NCBI RefSeq assembly: GCF_001956215.1
Contig: NZ_MRTQ01000018.1
Coordinates: 48,649 to 112,648, forward strand
Source: Paenibacillus sp. FSL R5-0490
Lineage (GTDB): Bacteria; Bacillota; Bacilli; Bacillales; Cytobacillaceae
Direction of reading: 5' to 3'
Length of the DNA stretch: 64,000 bases
Below the pieces are notes generated by a model. It searched no databases, was not told the origin of the DNA, and worked only from the letters and a program-made list of their open reading frames with translations. Position numbers and translations under genes: made by a program. Shown here one piece after another: positions 17,563-27,170 of the stretch. Each line of letters opens with the position of its first letter. Position 1 is the first letter of the stretch.

Positions 17563-18339
17563 ATGAGGCGAAAAGTAATCGCATTCTTATTCATTATTAT
17601 GTTATTGCCTGGAATGGTGTCTGCAGATAAGACAACAAAAATAGATAAACTAGATCAATTATCTAATGAAGCTTTACAGATGGTTAAGCTTCACAGGTAT
17701 GAGGATGCCAAGAAGCTGTTGGAGTATTTCTCCGAGCAATTCGTTGCTGTAAACGGCAAGGATAGGCCATTTACAATGGACGAACTGCGGATTATTACCG
17801 TCTCTCATGATGATGCTGTACAAGCTGCGGTAAATACATCTATGAGCCACGAAGAACGGCTGAATCATGCTACAAAATTCCGCCTCGTAATGGATGCGAT
17901 TTCCTCCAAATATCAGCCTTTATGGACTGAAATGGAGAAGCCGATCATGTCAGTGTTTGGAGAGGTAAAGGAAGCGGCATACAGCGGCAATAACGAGAAC
18001 TTCCATTCACGTTTGAATTCCTTTTTGTCTTTATATGAGGTTATTTATCCCAGTCTGAAGATTGATGTGGATGCAGAAAAGGTACAAAAACTGAACGCCC
18101 GCATAAATTTTATCGATCATTATCGGCCGCAGGTGCTTTCCCAGCAGGCAAGCCAGCAGGAACTTGCTGCATTGGAAAATGATCTGCAGACTATCTTTGA
18201 TGAAATGACAGAGGATGAAACGGATCCATCCCTCTGGTGGGTGATCATCTCAACCGGGAGCATAATCATCATTACATTATCTTACGTAGGTTGGAGAAAA
18301 TATAAGGGAGACAGGGCAAGACAAAAAAATCGATCTTAA
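17563..18339 (+). CDS. ypjB: Sporulation-associated protein YpjB
   Basis: 258-residue protein with an N-terminal signal peptide (RRKVIAFLFIIMLLPGMVSA, cleavage expected after VSA) and a single C-terminal membrane helix (about 226-245, WWVIISTGSIIIITLSYVGW). It is therefore a type I membrane protein with a large helical outer domain. Known in Bacillus as sporulation protein YpjB; its molecular role is not established. ATG 17563 follows GAGGGGGGACAAGTTTG. It is flanked on both sides by intergenic repeat blocks, unlike the compact B. subtilis arrangement. Confidence 0.85.
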   Translation: MRRKVIAFLFIIMLLPGMVSADKTTKIDKLDQLSNEALQMVKLHRYEDAKKLLEYFSEQFVAVNGKDRPFTMDELRIITVSHDDAVQAAVNTSMSHEERLNHATKFRLVMDAISSKYQPLWTEMEKPIMSVFGEVKEAAYSGNNENFHSRLNSFLSLYEVIYPSLKIDVDAEKVQKLNARINFIDHYRPQVLSQQASQQELAALENDLQTIFDEMTEDETDPSLWWVIISTGSIIIITLSYVGWRKYKGDRARQKNRS

Positions 18340-18342
18340 TAA

Positions 18343-18472
18343 GAAAAGCGGAAGCACCTTGCTCACCCCCGACAAGCATAAGACGAGCCTCACGGAAAGG
18401 CGTTCTTTGCCCTTTTGGGGGGATCGGCTTGTGACCTCGAGTGGGTAGGTGCTGCAGCTAGACAGGCCTCGA
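18343..18472. repeat. Bacillus intergenic repeat, family B (in a 302-base gap)
   Basis: The gap 18340-18641 starts with a block from GAAAAGCGGAAGCACCTTGC to GGTGCTGCAGCTAGACA. Its ends pair (AGCACCT / AGGTGCT) and an inner pair GACAAGC / GGCTTGT can form, so it folds as a hairpin-like element. I recall this sequence type as frequent between genes in Bacillus. A further hairpin TCTTTTCCC / GGGAAAAGA follows at about 18523-18561. No credible gene is seen in the gap. Confidence 0.65.
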
Positions 18473-18641
18473 AGTTCAAAAATTTCTACACTCTTATCTT
18501 TGAACAAAAAGAATAATGAGAGTCTTTTCCCGTTTTGTAATCAAGAGACAAGGGAAAAGATAGGCAGAGCGATTTGTATGCTGGATATCTGCAGGCCAGC
18601 TGTTAAAATTCACCATGATCAGCTTAATGGGAGGTAACAGA

Positions 18642-19322
18642 ATGGGAGGATATCTCATTTATTTTGCAATAATTATTCTTGTTCCGCTTTGGGCACAAAT
18701 GAAAGTAAAGGGAGCTTACAGCAAATATTCAAAAGTTCCTTCATCCACGCAAATGAGGGGTGCTGAAGTAGCCAGAAGAATTCTGGATGAGAATGGTCTA
18801 TATAAAGTTGGCGTTGAAGAAACCAGGGGGCATCTAACAGATCATTATGATCCGCGATCCAAGACAGTCAGACTCTCAGCAACAAATTATCATGGCCATT
18901 CTGTGGCTGCAGCTGCCATTGCAGCCCATGAAGTTGGCCATGCTATCCAGGATAATCAGGATTACGCTTTTCTGCGTTTCCGCCATGCACTCGTACCTGT
19001 TGCGAATCTTGGTTCAAACTTCTCCTGGATTTTAATCATGATCGGTTTTTTTGCTGGGTTGAGCGGTATGGTGCTGCTTGGAATTATCTTCATGGCAGCT
19101 GCAGTGGTTTTTCAGGTGATCACACTTCCGGTAGAGTTCAATGCTTCCAATCGTGCGATGGATCAGGTAGTATCCCTTGGAATTATCAGAAACGATGAAG
19201 AAAGAGAGACTAAGAAAGTATTGAATGCAGCTGCGTTGACATATGTGGCGGCAGCAGCCGTGGCTGTGCTGGAATTGCTGCGTTTAATTCTTATTTACAC
19301 AGGAATGACCAGATCTGAGTAA
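18642..19322 (+). CDS. YugP-family membrane zinc metallopeptidase
   Basis: 226-residue membrane-bound neutral zinc metallopeptidase of the YugP type. The catalytic motif AAHEVGHAIQ (HExxH, at about residues 96-100) follows a short first membrane helix (about 3-18). Two long hydrophobic segments follow at about 124-175, and a C-terminal one at about 195-220. ATG 18642 has GGGAGG at optimal distance; the in-frame ATG at 18615 has no site. The gene lies between ypjB and ypjC, where B. subtilis has no such gene as far as I recall. Substrate unknown. A terminator follows. Confidence 0.85.
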   Translation: MGGYLIYFAIIILVPLWAQMKVKGAYSKYSKVPSSTQMRGAEVARRILDENGLYKVGVEETRGHLTDHYDPRSKTVRLSATNYHGHSVAAAAIAAHEVGHAIQDNQDYAFLRFRHALVPVANLGSNFSWILIMIGFFAGLSGMVLLGIIFMAAAVVFQVITLPVEFNASNRAMDQVVSLGIIRNDEERETKKVLNAAALTYVAAAAVAVLELLRLILIYTGMTRSE

Positions 19323-19346
19323 AAAGCCGGTAATGCCGGCTTTTTT
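19321..19346 (+). terminator. Intrinsic terminator after the zinc peptidase gene
   Basis: AAAAAGCCGG / GCCGGCTTTTTT stem with a TAAT loop, overlapping the stop codon. Confidence 0.85.
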
Positions 19347-19386
19347 AATGAAAAAAAGTGATGCCCTTGGGACATCACATTGATTT

Positions 19387-20259
19387 TTAGCGTTCAACCG
19401 GCTTTTTATTTTCATCCAAAGTAAAGCCTTCTCCCAGCACGTCATGTACAGCTGTGACAGAAACAAATGCATGGGGATCAACAGAAGTAATCGCATTTTT
19501 TAACCGCACAATTTCATTGCGGCCGACAACACAATACAATACTTCCCGCTCTTTTTTTGTGAAAGAACCGTGTCCTTTTAACACGGTAACGCCCCGATCC
19601 ATTTCTTTCATGATTTTATCGGCAATTGCATCGTTTTGTTCTGATATGATCATGGCCCCTCTTGCTGCATAAGCCCCTTCCTGCATGAAATCAATTACTT
19701 TTGCACCCACAAAAACAGCAACCAGCGTATACATGGCTTCCCTGTAGTTCAAATATGTAATTAATGAAAGGGCAATCACAAAAAAGTCAAAAATGAACAT
19801 TGTCTTTCCCATGCTGACTCCAGCATATTTATGTACAAGCCTGGCAATTATATCAACTCCGCCTGTTGTGCCTCCAAACCTGAAAATGGTGCCAAGGCCG
19901 ATCCCGATAAAAACACCCGCGAATAAGGAAGCAAGAGTCAAATCCTCTTTTAATGGCATTTCAATCTGGTAACGCTGAAAAATCCATAGGAATAGGGACA
20001 CACCGACCGTTCCGATGATGGTATAAAGAAAAACATTCCTTCCCAGTAGTTTCCATCCGATAAAGAAAAGAGGTATATTTAGCAGAAGGTTAGTATAGGA
20101 AGGGTCCCACTCGAAAAGGAAGTATAAAAGCAGGGTAATACCAGTGAAACCGCCTTCAGCCAAGTTATTTTGCATATTAAAGTGAACAAGGCCCCATGAA
20201 AAAATGGCCGAGCCAAGCAAAATGAAAAAAATATTCTTAAATTTCAATCCATAAAACAT
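19387..20259 (-). CDS. ypjC: YitT/YpjC-family membrane protein (DUF161 + DUF2179)
   Basis: 290-residue membrane protein. About five to six hydrophobic segments of the YitT family come first (with the conserved FRFGGTTGGVDIIARLVHK at about 118-136). A soluble C-terminal DUF2179 domain follows (about 205-285, YCVVGRNEIVRLKNAI). Function unknown. DUF2179 domains are thought to bind small ligands. The start is ATG 20259, because GGAGGG lies just before it, rather than the in-frame start at 20286. It is the only minus-strand gene in this part. B. subtilis ypjC occupies the corresponding position. Confidence 0.85.
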   Translation of the reverse strand: MFYGLKFKNIFFILLGSAIFSWGLVHFNMQNNLAEGGFTGITLLLYFLFEWDPSYTNLLLNIPLFFIGWKLLGRNVFLYTIIGTVGVSLFLWIFQRYQIEMPLKEDLTLASLFAGVFIGIGLGTIFRFGGTTGGVDIIARLVHKYAGVSMGKTMFIFDFFVIALSLITYLNYREAMYTLVAVFVGAKVIDFMQEGAYAARGAMIISEQNDAIADKIMKEMDRGVTVLKGHGSFTKKEREVLYCVVGRNEIVRLKNAITSVDPHAFVSVTAVHDVLGEGFTLDENKKPVER

Positions 20260-20473
20260 ATTATCCCTCCGCTGCCTGAATATCACAATACCAAAGCGTA
20301 TCTAATTATATAAGATACAGATTATAAGAGCAATAACATCAAAGGATAAGAAGCGGCAGACAGACCATCTATAAGCAATGAAAAAAAATATTTGTAAAAT
20401 GGCTGAGCTATAGCTTAACATGAAAAGTGGAAATCCCGTATATAGAACATGTAATAAAAACAGAGGTGAAAGT

Positions 20474-20806
20474 ATGGAGAGACCAAAAACAATGAAAGAC
20501 ATGCAAACAGACGTTGACAAATACATAAGCCAATTTAAAGAAGGTTATTTCAGCCCATTGGCCATGCTTGCAAGGATGACCGAGGAACTTGGGGAACTAT
20601 CCAGGGAAGTGAACCATCACTATGGTGAAAAACCAAAAAAATCCACAGAGGAAGAAAAGGCTATCGAGGAAGAGCTTGGAGATATGCTCTTTGTTCTAAT
20701 ATGCTTTGCTAATTCCTTAAATATTGACTTAGAAGAAGCGCACGATCGTGTCATGGAAAAATTCAGCACACGCGATAAAGACAGATGGACAAGAATTGAA
20801 GAGTAG
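20474..20806 (+). CDS. ypjD: MazG-type nucleotide pyrophosphohydrolase YpjD
   Basis: 110-residue all-alpha NTP pyrophosphohydrolase of the MazG/dUTPase-like family. The Mg-binding pattern is seen as [10 protein letters not shown] (helix 1) and [16 protein letters not shown] (helix 3). The enzyme hydrolyses noncanonical NTPs; the substrate is not shown by the sequence. ATG 20474 has AGAGGTGAA just upstream; the longer frame start at 20420 lacks a site. It is followed after 13 bases by dapB and is probably the first gene of the dapB-to-birA operon, as in B. subtilis. Confidence 0.9.
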   Translation: MERPKTMKDMQTDVDKYISQFKEGYFSPLAMLARMTEELGELSREVNHHYGEKPKKSTEEEKAIEEELGDMLFVLICFANSLNIDLEEAHDRVMEKFSTRDKDRWTRIEE

Positions 20807-20819
20807 AGGAGAGAGAAAA

Positions 20820-21623
20820 ATGGATAAAGTTAAAGTTATTATAGCGGGACCGCGGGGGAGGATGGGAAGCGAAGCCGTCCAGCTTGTTAATCGAACAGAG
20901 AACTATGAGTTAGCTGCCGTGATCGACCATAAAAATGGCGGTGGCTTTCTTAGCGATTTTGAAGGCTTCTCGCAATTTGGCCATGTTCCGGTGTACACAG
21001 ATCTTGCCCTAGCCTTTCAGGAGCTGAGTCCCGACGTACTGATCGATTTGACAACTCCGGAAGTAGGAATGTTCCATACAAAAACTGCCTTGGAATATGG
21101 TGTAAGGCCAGTTGTGGGAACAACAGGATTTTCGAAGGATAATCTGAAAGAGCTTGAAGAACTTTGCCATGAAAAAGGAATTGGCTGCATTATTGCCCCA
21201 AACTTTGCACTTGGTGCTGTATTAATGATGAAATTCTCCCAATTGGCAGGAAGATATTTTAATGATGTGGAAATTATTGAGCTGCACCATGACCAGAAAT
21301 TGGATGCACCATCTGGTACTGCAGTTAAAACAGCGGAGATGATTGCTGATGTAAGAACGAAAAAGGAGCAGGGGCACCCGGAGGAGAAGGAAACGATTCC
21401 TGGTGCCAGAGGTGCAAATTTCGATGGCATGCATATACATTCTGTACGCCTGCCCGGCCTGATTGCTCATCAGCAGGTGATGTTCGGCTCTGAGGGCCAG
21501 ACATTGACCATCCGTCATGACTCATATAATAGAGCTTCCTTTATGTCAGGAGTAAAACTTGCTGTTGATACGGTCTTAAAAATTGATACACTCGTTTATG
21601 GTCTCGAAAATATTATCGATTAG
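20820..21623 (+). CDS. dapB: 4-Hydroxy-tetrahydrodipicolinate reductase
   Basis: NAD(P)H-dependent reduction in the diaminopimelate/lysine pathway, feeding cell wall and dipicolinate. From ATG 20820 it has 267 residues and starts [16 protein letters not shown], with the nucleotide-binding [10 protein letters not shown]. The catalytic block [13 protein letters not shown] is at about residues 158-170. An upstream ATG in frame (20748) lies inside ypjD and lacks a ribosome site, whereas GAGGAGAGAG precedes 20820. It continues tightly into mgsA. Confidence 0.96.
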   Translation: MDKVKVIIAGPRGRMGSEAVQLVNRTENYELAAVIDHKNGGGFLSDFEGFSQFGHVPVYTDLALAFQELSPDVLIDLTTPEVGMFHTKTALEYGVRPVVGTTGFSKDNLKELEELCHEKGIGCIIAPNFALGAVLMMKFSQLAGRYFNDVEIIELHHDQKLDAPSGTAVKTAEMIADVRTKKEQGHPEEKETIPGARGANFDGMHIHSVRLPGLIAHQQVMFGSEGQTLTIRHDSYNRASFMSGVKLAVDTVLKIDTLVYGLENIID

Positions 21624-21637
21624 AAAGGGGTGCCGAC

Positions 21638-22060
21638 ATGAATATTGCTTTAATAGCCCATGATAAGAAAAAGGATGATATTGTAAGATTTACGATCGCC
21701 TATAAATCCATTCTTGCTGAACATACCCTTTATGCTACCGGAACAACCGGTTCCCGCATCATGAAAGAAACTGGCCTTTCCATTCATCGTTTTCAGTCCG
21801 GACCACTTGGCGGGGACCAGGAAATTGGTGCTTTAATAGCCAACAATAAAATGGATGTTGTGTTTTTCTTCAGAGATCCTCTGACTGTTCAGCCTCATGA
21901 ACCGGATGTCTCAGCTTTGGTGCGCCTCTGTGACGTATATGCTGTGCCGCTCGCGACCAATATGGGCACAGCTGAAATTATTATTAAAGGCCTTGAACGC
22001 AATGATTTATCCTGGAGAAATATTGTTAGTGAAAAAGGTGACATGAATGAACCCGGATAA
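21638..22060 (+). CDS. mgsA: Methylglyoxal synthase
   Basis: Converts dihydroxyacetone phosphate to methylglyoxal and phosphate, a bypass that relieves sugar-phosphate stress. The 140-residue protein has the phosphate-binding ATGTTGSRI and the catalytic [10 protein letters not shown] with its aspartate, then FFRDPL. ATG 21638 follows AAAGGGGTG. The stop overlaps the start of bshB1 by 14 bases. The linkage with bacillithiol genes makes sense, because bacillithiol is used in methylglyoxal detoxification. Confidence 0.96.
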   Translation: MNIALIAHDKKKDDIVRFTIAYKSILAEHTLYATGTTGSRIMKETGLSIHRFQSGPLGGDQEIGALIANNKMDVVFFFRDPLTVQPHEPDVSALVRLCDVYAVPLATNMGTAEIIIKGLERNDLSWRNIVSEKGDMNEPG

Positions 22061-22763
22061 CCTCGATATTTTGGCATTTGGCGCGCATGCTGATGATGTT
22101 GAAATCGGCATGGGCGGCACAATTGCCAAGTTTGCCTCTATCGGCAAAAAGATTGGAATATGTGACTTAACACAGGCAGAGCTTTCTTCCAATGGGACGA
22201 TTGAAATCCGTAAAGACGAATCGCTGAAAGCAGCAGGCATTCTGGGAGTTAGTGTCCGTGAGAATCTTAATCTGCCTGACAGGGGCTTATTTTATAACCA
22301 GGAATACATAAAAAAGATTGCTGAAATGATCCGCAAATATAGGCCTGCCCTTGTGTTTGCGCCATATATGGAGGACAGGCATCCAGACCACGGGCATTGT
22401 GCCCGCCTAGTGGAAGAAGCCGTCTTTTCAGCCGGAATCAAGAAATATGAAACAGGCGGCAATTTTGCTCCGCATAAAGTGAAAAGCCTGCACTTTTACA
22501 TGATAAATGGCTTCCATAAGCCTGACTTCCTAATCGATATCTCTTCATTTATGGATAAAAAAATTGCAGGTCTCGAGTCCTATCAGAGTCAATTTGCAAA
22601 AAGCCCAGGTTCATTTGATACACCGCTTGTCAACGGTTATATTGAAACTGTTGCAGCGAGGGAAAGTTTATTTGGAAAACAGGCAGGGGTGCAATATGCA
22701 GAAGGTTTTAAAGTGAAGAATCCCTTACTGGTAAATATGGATATATTCGGTGGAGAAATATGA
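22047..22763 (+). CDS. bshB1: N-acetylglucosaminyl-malate deacetylase (bacillithiol synthesis)
   Basis: Zinc-dependent LmbE/PIG-L-type deacetylase that removes acetate from GlcNAc-malate, the second step to bacillithiol. The 238-residue protein begins with the metal-binding [15 protein letters not shown] (AHPDD-type motif) and has the later HPDHGHC site with two histidines. AAAAAGGTGAC precedes ATG 22047. It overlaps mgsA at its start and bshA at its end (ATGA), so translational coupling is likely. Confidence 0.95.
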   Translation: MNPDNLDILAFGAHADDVEIGMGGTIAKFASIGKKIGICDLTQAELSSNGTIEIRKDESLKAAGILGVSVRENLNLPDRGLFYNQEYIKKIAEMIRKYRPALVFAPYMEDRHPDHGHCARLVEEAVFSAGIKKYETGGNFAPHKVKSLHFYMINGFHKPDFLIDISSFMDKKIAGLESYQSQFAKSPGSFDTPLVNGYIETVAARESLFGKQAGVQYAEGFKVKNPLLVNMDIFGGEI

Positions 22764-23902
22764 GAAAAAAATTAAAAATAGGTATAACCTGCTATCCCAC
22801 GGTGGGAGGTTCAGGTGTTGTAGCAACAGAATTAGGGAAAATGCTTGCCGAAAAAGGCCATGAAATACATTTTATTTCATCAAGCCTCCCTTTTAGACTA
22901 AAAAGGATGTACCCCAATATTTTTTATCATCAGGTGGATGTCAATCAATACTCCGTATTTCAATATGCTCCTTACGATATCGCGCTGGCAAGTAAAATGG
23001 CGGAAGTGATAAAACGCGAGGGCCTTGATCTGCTGCACGTGCATTATGCGATTCCCCATGCAGTTTGCGCGATTCTGGCAAAGCAGATGAGCGGTACAGA
23101 CATTAAGATTGTTACCACCCTTCATGGAACAGATATTACAGTTCTCGGGTACGACCCATCCCTTACAGATGCGATACGTTTTGGAATCGAAAAGTCTGAT
23201 GGAGTTACAGCTGTTTCCAAAGCTTTAATATCACAAACTTATGACCTGATCAAACCTGATAAGTCCATAAGAGCAGTTTATAACTTTATAGATGAAAGAA
23301 TATACAGGAAAACCGATTCTCTTTACCTAAAAGAAGAATATGGAATAAAAGCTGATGAAAAGGTGATCATCCATGTATCTAACTTCCGCGGTGTAAAGCG
23401 GGTGCCTGATGTTGTGAAGGCCTTTGCAAAAATTTCTGAAGAAGTTCCTTCAAAGCTGCTGTTAGTAGGAGACGGACCGGAAATGAGCGTTATATGCAGA
23501 CTGGTGAATGACCTGAAGCTTAAAGACAAGGTTTTGTTTTTGGGAAAGCAGGACAATGTGGAGGAGCTTTACAGCATCAGTGATTTAATGCTCTTATTAT
23601 CGGAAAAGGAAAGCTTTGGACTTGTTGCTCTTGAGGCAATGGCATGCGGAGTGCCATGCATCGGTACTGATGTCGGTGGAATTCCCGAAGTAATCAGCGA
23701 TGGTGAGACCGGCTATATTTGCACTTTGGGCGATATAACTGAAATCTCGCTAAAAGCGATTAAATTGCTTACTGATGAGAAACTGCTAGAACGGTTCTCT
23801 TCACAATCCATTTCGCTTGCAAAGGACAGTTTCAGTGCCGGCCGCATTGTCAGTCAATATGAAGAGCTATATTATGAACTTTTGGAAAAAGGTGACCTTT
23901 GA
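22760..23902 (+). CDS. bshA: N-acetyl-alpha-D-glucosaminyl L-malate synthase
   Basis: GT4-family glycosyltransferase that joins UDP-GlcNAc to malate, the first step of bacillithiol synthesis. The 380-residue protein shows the N-terminal glycine-rich loop [26 protein letters not shown], and the nucleotide-sugar site [16 protein letters not shown] with its EX7E glutamates, followed by GGIPEV. It starts at an ATGA overlap with bshB1 and ends overlapping cca. No frame disruption. Confidence 0.96.
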   Translation: MRKKLKIGITCYPTVGGSGVVATELGKMLAEKGHEIHFISSSLPFRLKRMYPNIFYHQVDVNQYSVFQYAPYDIALASKMAEVIKREGLDLLHVHYAIPHAVCAILAKQMSGTDIKIVTTLHGTDITVLGYDPSLTDAIRFGIEKSDGVTAVSKALISQTYDLIKPDKSIRAVYNFIDERIYRKTDSLYLKEEYGIKADEKVIIHVSNFRGVKRVPDVVKAFAKISEEVPSKLLLVGDGPEMSVICRLVNDLKLKDKVLFLGKQDNVEELYSISDLMLLLSEKESFGLVALEAMACGVPCIGTDVGGIPEVISDGETGYICTLGDITEISLKAIKLLTDEKLLERFSSQSISLAKDSFSAGRIVSQYEELYYELLEKGDL

Positions 23903-25110
23903 TGAATGAAGCTTTTGCAAAGGCAGTTCCTGTGCTCGAGAAGCTTGAGGATGCAGGTTTTGAGGCCTATTTTGTAGGAGGCTCTGTCAGGGATTATATA
24001 CTTGGAAAAGAAATTGCAGACGTTGATATTGCAACTTCGGCTACCCCGGAAGAAGTAAAAGCCATATTTTCAAGAACACTTGATGTGGGTATTGAGCATG
24101 GCACTGTGGTGGTACTATACCATGGCATACCCTATGAAATTACAACCTTCCGAACAGAGGCTGAATACCTGGATTTTAGGCGGCCTTCAGAAGTGCAATT
24201 TATCAGATCACTGGAAGAGGATTTGAAAAGAAGAGATTTTACGATGAACGCGATTGCCATGGATAAAGAAGGGCTGCTTATCGATCCTTTTAACGGGAGG
24301 GGCGCTATAGAGGGAAAAAAAATTTGCACTGTAGGCAAGCCGGCTGAGAGATTTACTGAAGATGCCCTTCGAATGATGAGAGCAGTCCGCTTTTTCAGCC
24401 AGCTGGCATTTGAGATTGAAAGAAACACTTATGATGCTTTGGCATCCCTGTCACATTTACTTGAAAACATAGCAGTGGAAAGAAAGCTGGCAGAGTTCGA
24501 AAAGTTATTAGCAGGAACCGGCAGGATGAAAGCTCTTAAGGTCATTGCGGAAACAGGATTGTCTAATTATCTGCCAAAAATGTCAGGCTTCCAACAGGAA
24601 TTAAAAGAGGCGGAGAAATATAATGCAGCTGATCTGACAGGAGATGAAATGTGGGCCTTTCTTGTGTATAACTTTAAGTTGGACCAGTCACAGGCTGAAG
24701 ATTTTCTGAAGAACTGGAAACTGCCTGTAAAGAGAACAAAAAGGATAGCTTCGATTATCAACTGGATCCGGTACAGAGCCAAAAACCAGTGGGAGGCCTA
24801 TTCCCTTTATCAGGCAGGGGACAAATCCCTGAATGCGGAACGGGTCCTTAACGTAATCTTGCATGAGGACTCAAGCAGGGGAACAGACAGCCTGCTGAGT
24901 CAATATAATTCTCTGCCGATTAAAGAAAGAAGCGACCTTCAGCTTACTGGAGATCAGCTGATGAATTGGTTTGGCAAACCTCCTGGTCCCTGGATTAAAG
25001 CGGAGCTTGAAAAAACCGAAAAAGCAGTCTTGCGCGGCGAAGTGAGTAATAGCAATGAATCCATAAGGGAGTGGCTCATAAAGTGCAATCAGAAATCAGG
25101 AACAAATTGA
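23902..25110 (+). CDS. cca: CCA-adding tRNA nucleotidyltransferase
   Basis: Adds or repairs the 3' CCA end of tRNAs (class II nucleotidyltransferase). From ATG 23902 it is 402 residues. Catalytic motifs are GGSVRDYILGK and the metal-binding DVDIAT (about residues 37-42), then RRDFTMNA and the motif for nucleotide selection near EDALRMMRAVRF. The C-terminal half is the helical neck/body. ATG 23902 overlaps the bshA stop as TGATG and has AAAGGTGACC upstream; a TTG one codon earlier is less likely. It overlaps birA by 28 bases. Confidence 0.95.
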   Translation: MNEAFAKAVPVLEKLEDAGFEAYFVGGSVRDYILGKEIADVDIATSATPEEVKAIFSRTLDVGIEHGTVVVLYHGIPYEITTFRTEAEYLDFRRPSEVQFIRSLEEDLKRRDFTMNAIAMDKEGLLIDPFNGRGAIEGKKICTVGKPAERFTEDALRMMRAVRFFSQLAFEIERNTYDALASLSHLLENIAVERKLAEFEKLLAGTGRMKALKVIAETGLSNYLPKMSGFQQELKEAEKYNAADLTGDEMWAFLVYNFKLDQSQAEDFLKNWKLPVKRTKRIASIINWIRYRAKNQWEAYSLYQAGDKSLNAERVLNVILHEDSSRGTDSLLSQYNSLPIKERSDLQLTGDQLMNWFGKPPGPWIKAELEKTEKAVLRGEVSNSNESIREWLIKCNQKSGTN

Positions 25111-26066
25111 TTGATGCTTTTACGAAAAGCAATGAGGAATATCTTTCAGGCCAGTATTTAGCTGACCTGATTGGATGTTCAAGAACGGCTGTATGGAAGC
25201 ATATTGAGGAGCTGAGGAAAGAAGGCTTTGAATTGGAAGCGGTCAGAAGAAAAGGTTATCGGATAATAAAAACACCTGAAAAAGTTACCCCTGATGAAAT
25301 CAGGCTTGGTTTGCAGACTGAGACCCTTGGACGCCAGATTCATCATGAAGAAAGTGTTGATTCAACTCAGAAGATTGCCCATCGCCTTGCATACGAGGGT
25401 GCGCAGGAAGGAACGGTCGTTATTGCGGAAGAACAGCTTTCAGGCAGGGGGAGAATGGACAGGAGATGGCATTCTCCCAAATCAACAGGCATATGGATGA
25501 GTGTTATTCTAAGGCCGAACATTCCACCGCCGAAAGCTCCGCAGCTTACACTGATTACAGCAGTGGCTGTTGTACAGGCAATTGAAGAGCTGACCAATTT
25601 AACACCGCAAATTAAATGGCCGAATGATATTTTGATGAACGGGAAGAAGGTTACAGGAATTCTGACAGAACTGCAGGCGGATGCCGACCGGATTATTTCT
25701 ATTATCATAGGAATTGGCATCAACGTTAACCAGCAGCTTGATGATTATCCCGATGAACTTAAAGAAATTGCCACTTCATTATCCATTGAAAAAGGCGAAA
25801 AGCTTTCAAGAGCTGAGCTGATTAAAATCCTGCTTGGCAAACTGGAAAACCTGTATAAACTTTATTTAGATAAGGGCTTTTATCCGATTAAGCTTTTATG
25901 GGAAAGTTATGCGGTCAGCATTGGGAAAAATCTTACTGCTAGAACGATTACCGGAAGCATATATGGCAAGGCCCTTGGAATTACCGAAGATGGGGTCCTG
26001 ATGATTGAGGACAGCAGCGGGAAAATCCATCACGTATATTCTGCAGACATTGAGCTGGATGTATAG
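25083..26066 (+). CDS. birA: Biotin-protein ligase / biotin operon repressor
   Basis: Bifunctional protein: an N-terminal winged helix (about residues 20-55, YLADLIGCSRTAVWKHIEEL) represses biotin genes, and the ligase domain attaches biotin to acetyl-CoA and pyruvate carboxylases. The adenylate site GRGRMDRRWHSP and KWPNDILMNGKKV are present. 327 residues from GTG 25083, which is spaced correctly from AAGGGAG at 25065-25071; a GTG at 25071 would overlap that site. Starting inside the cca end suggests coupled translation. The repressor part is intact, so autoregulated biotin control is expected. Confidence 0.93.
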   Translation: MQSEIRNKLIDAFTKSNEEYLSGQYLADLIGCSRTAVWKHIEELRKEGFELEAVRRKGYRIIKTPEKVTPDEIRLGLQTETLGRQIHHEESVDSTQKIAHRLAYEGAQEGTVVIAEEQLSGRGRMDRRWHSPKSTGIWMSVILRPNIPPPKAPQLTLITAVAVVQAIEELTNLTPQIKWPNDILMNGKKVTGILTELQADADRIISIIIGIGINVNQQLDDYPDELKEIATSLSIEKGEKLSRAELIKILLGKLENLYKLYLDKGFYPIKLLWESYAVSIGKNLTARTITGSIYGKALGITEDGVLMIEDSSGKIHHVYSADIELDV

Positions 26067-26241
26067 AATGCCGGCCTGAAAGTTTTTATAGCCAACTCAT
26101 TTCCCTTTTTGATATACTTTTTATGGGCAGTATCCTTAACAGAACTGCACCTTTTGTAAGGAAACACAAATATAATATATCTGCCTAGATCCAAAAAAGT
26201 GGACCGGGACAGAGGGATGAACTGATATATGAGCTAATGTA

Positions 26242-26271
26242 AAATCCTTCTGCCGACAGAAGGATTTTTTA
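26242..26271 (+). terminator. Intrinsic terminator between birA and panB
   Basis: AATCCTTCTG / CAGAAGGATT stem with a CCGA loop and T-run, 176 bases after birA. The stretch 26067-26240 in front of it holds no gene that I can see and could be a long 3' end or a small RNA. Confidence 0.85.
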
Positions 26272-26333
26272 ATGTTCTGTTTTTTAAACTCATTAAAGTT
26301 TTATTGCCTCTTCCTGTATAAGGAGGACGAATG

Positions 26334-27170
26334 ATGAAGCAAACAACAGACTTTTTAAAAATGAAGGAAAATGATGAGAAAATTGTCATGCTGACCGCCT
26401 ATGATTTCCCTGCTGCCAAACAGGCTGAAAAGGCCAATGTGGACATGATACTTGTTGGGGATTCGCTGGGGATGGTAGTGCTGGGCTATGATTCAACCGT
26501 TCCTGTTACGATGGAGGATATGATTCATCACGGAAAAGCTGTTAAACGGGGGGCACAACATACATTCATTGTAATTGACATGCCGTTTATGAGCTATCAT
26601 TTATCTGTGAAAGACACACTGTTAAATGGAGCAAGGCTCATTCAGGAGACTGGTGCACATGCTGTTAAGCTTGAAGGCGGTGATGAAGTTGCACAACAAA
26701 TCACGGCCTTAACAAAAGCAGGCATTCCTGTTGTTGCCCACCTCGGACTGACACCACAATCCGTTGGCGTCCTGGGTGGCTATAAGGTCCAGGGGAAAAA
26801 CGCTGAAGCAGCCAGAAAGCTGATTGATGATGCCAGGGAATGTGAGAGAGCCGGAGCATTTGCTCTTGTCCTTGAGTGTGTCCCAAAACAGCTGGCAAAG
26901 CAGATCACGGAAGAATTGACGATTCCAGTCATTGGAATCGGGGCCGGCAAGGATACCGATGGACAGGTCCTTGTGTACCATGATGTATTAGGATACGGTG
27001 TAGATCGTGTTCCAAAGTTCGTGAAACAGTATGAAAACCTGAACCCGATTATCGGCGACAGCCTTACTAAGTATTCCGCTGAAGTGAAGAATGGAGCATT
27101 TCCTGATGATTCCCATTCTTTCAGGATGAAAGAGGAAGAGCTGCTGAGTCTGTATGGAGGAAAAGCATGA
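26334..27170 (+). CDS. panB: 3-Methyl-2-oxobutanoate hydroxymethyltransferase
   Basis: First committed step to pantothenate: adds a hydroxymethyl group from methylene-tetrahydrofolate to ketoisovalerate. The 278-residue TIM-barrel protein has [25 protein letters not shown] with the metal-site aspartate, EGGDE, and the late [17 protein letters not shown]. Two adjacent ATGs follow AAGGAGGAC; the second (26334) gives [10 protein letters not shown] as in relatives. It overlaps panC by 4 bases (ATGA). First gene of panBCD. Confidence 0.96.
   Translation: MKQTTDFLKMKENDEKIVMLTAYDFPAAKQAEKANVDMILVGDSLGMVVLGYDSTVPVTMEDMIHHGKAVKRGAQHTFIVIDMPFMSYHLSVKDTLLNGARLIQETGAHAVKLEGGDEVAQQITALTKAGIPVVAHLGLTPQSVGVLGGYKVQGKNAEAARKLIDDARECERAGAFALVLECVPKQLAKQITEELTIPVIGIGAGKDTDGQVLVYHDVLGYGVDRVPKFVKQYENLNPIIGDSLTKYSAEVKNGAFPDDSHSFRMKEEELLSLYGGKA

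Noticed and set aside
18449..18637. 62-residue plus-strand frame within the family B repeat gap
   Set aside because: It starts inside the repeat, has no ribosome site and no recognisable protein character.
22047..22060. Possible frameshift where mgsA and bshB1 overlap
   Set aside because: Both proteins have complete family ends and starts, and short overlaps are normal in this operon.
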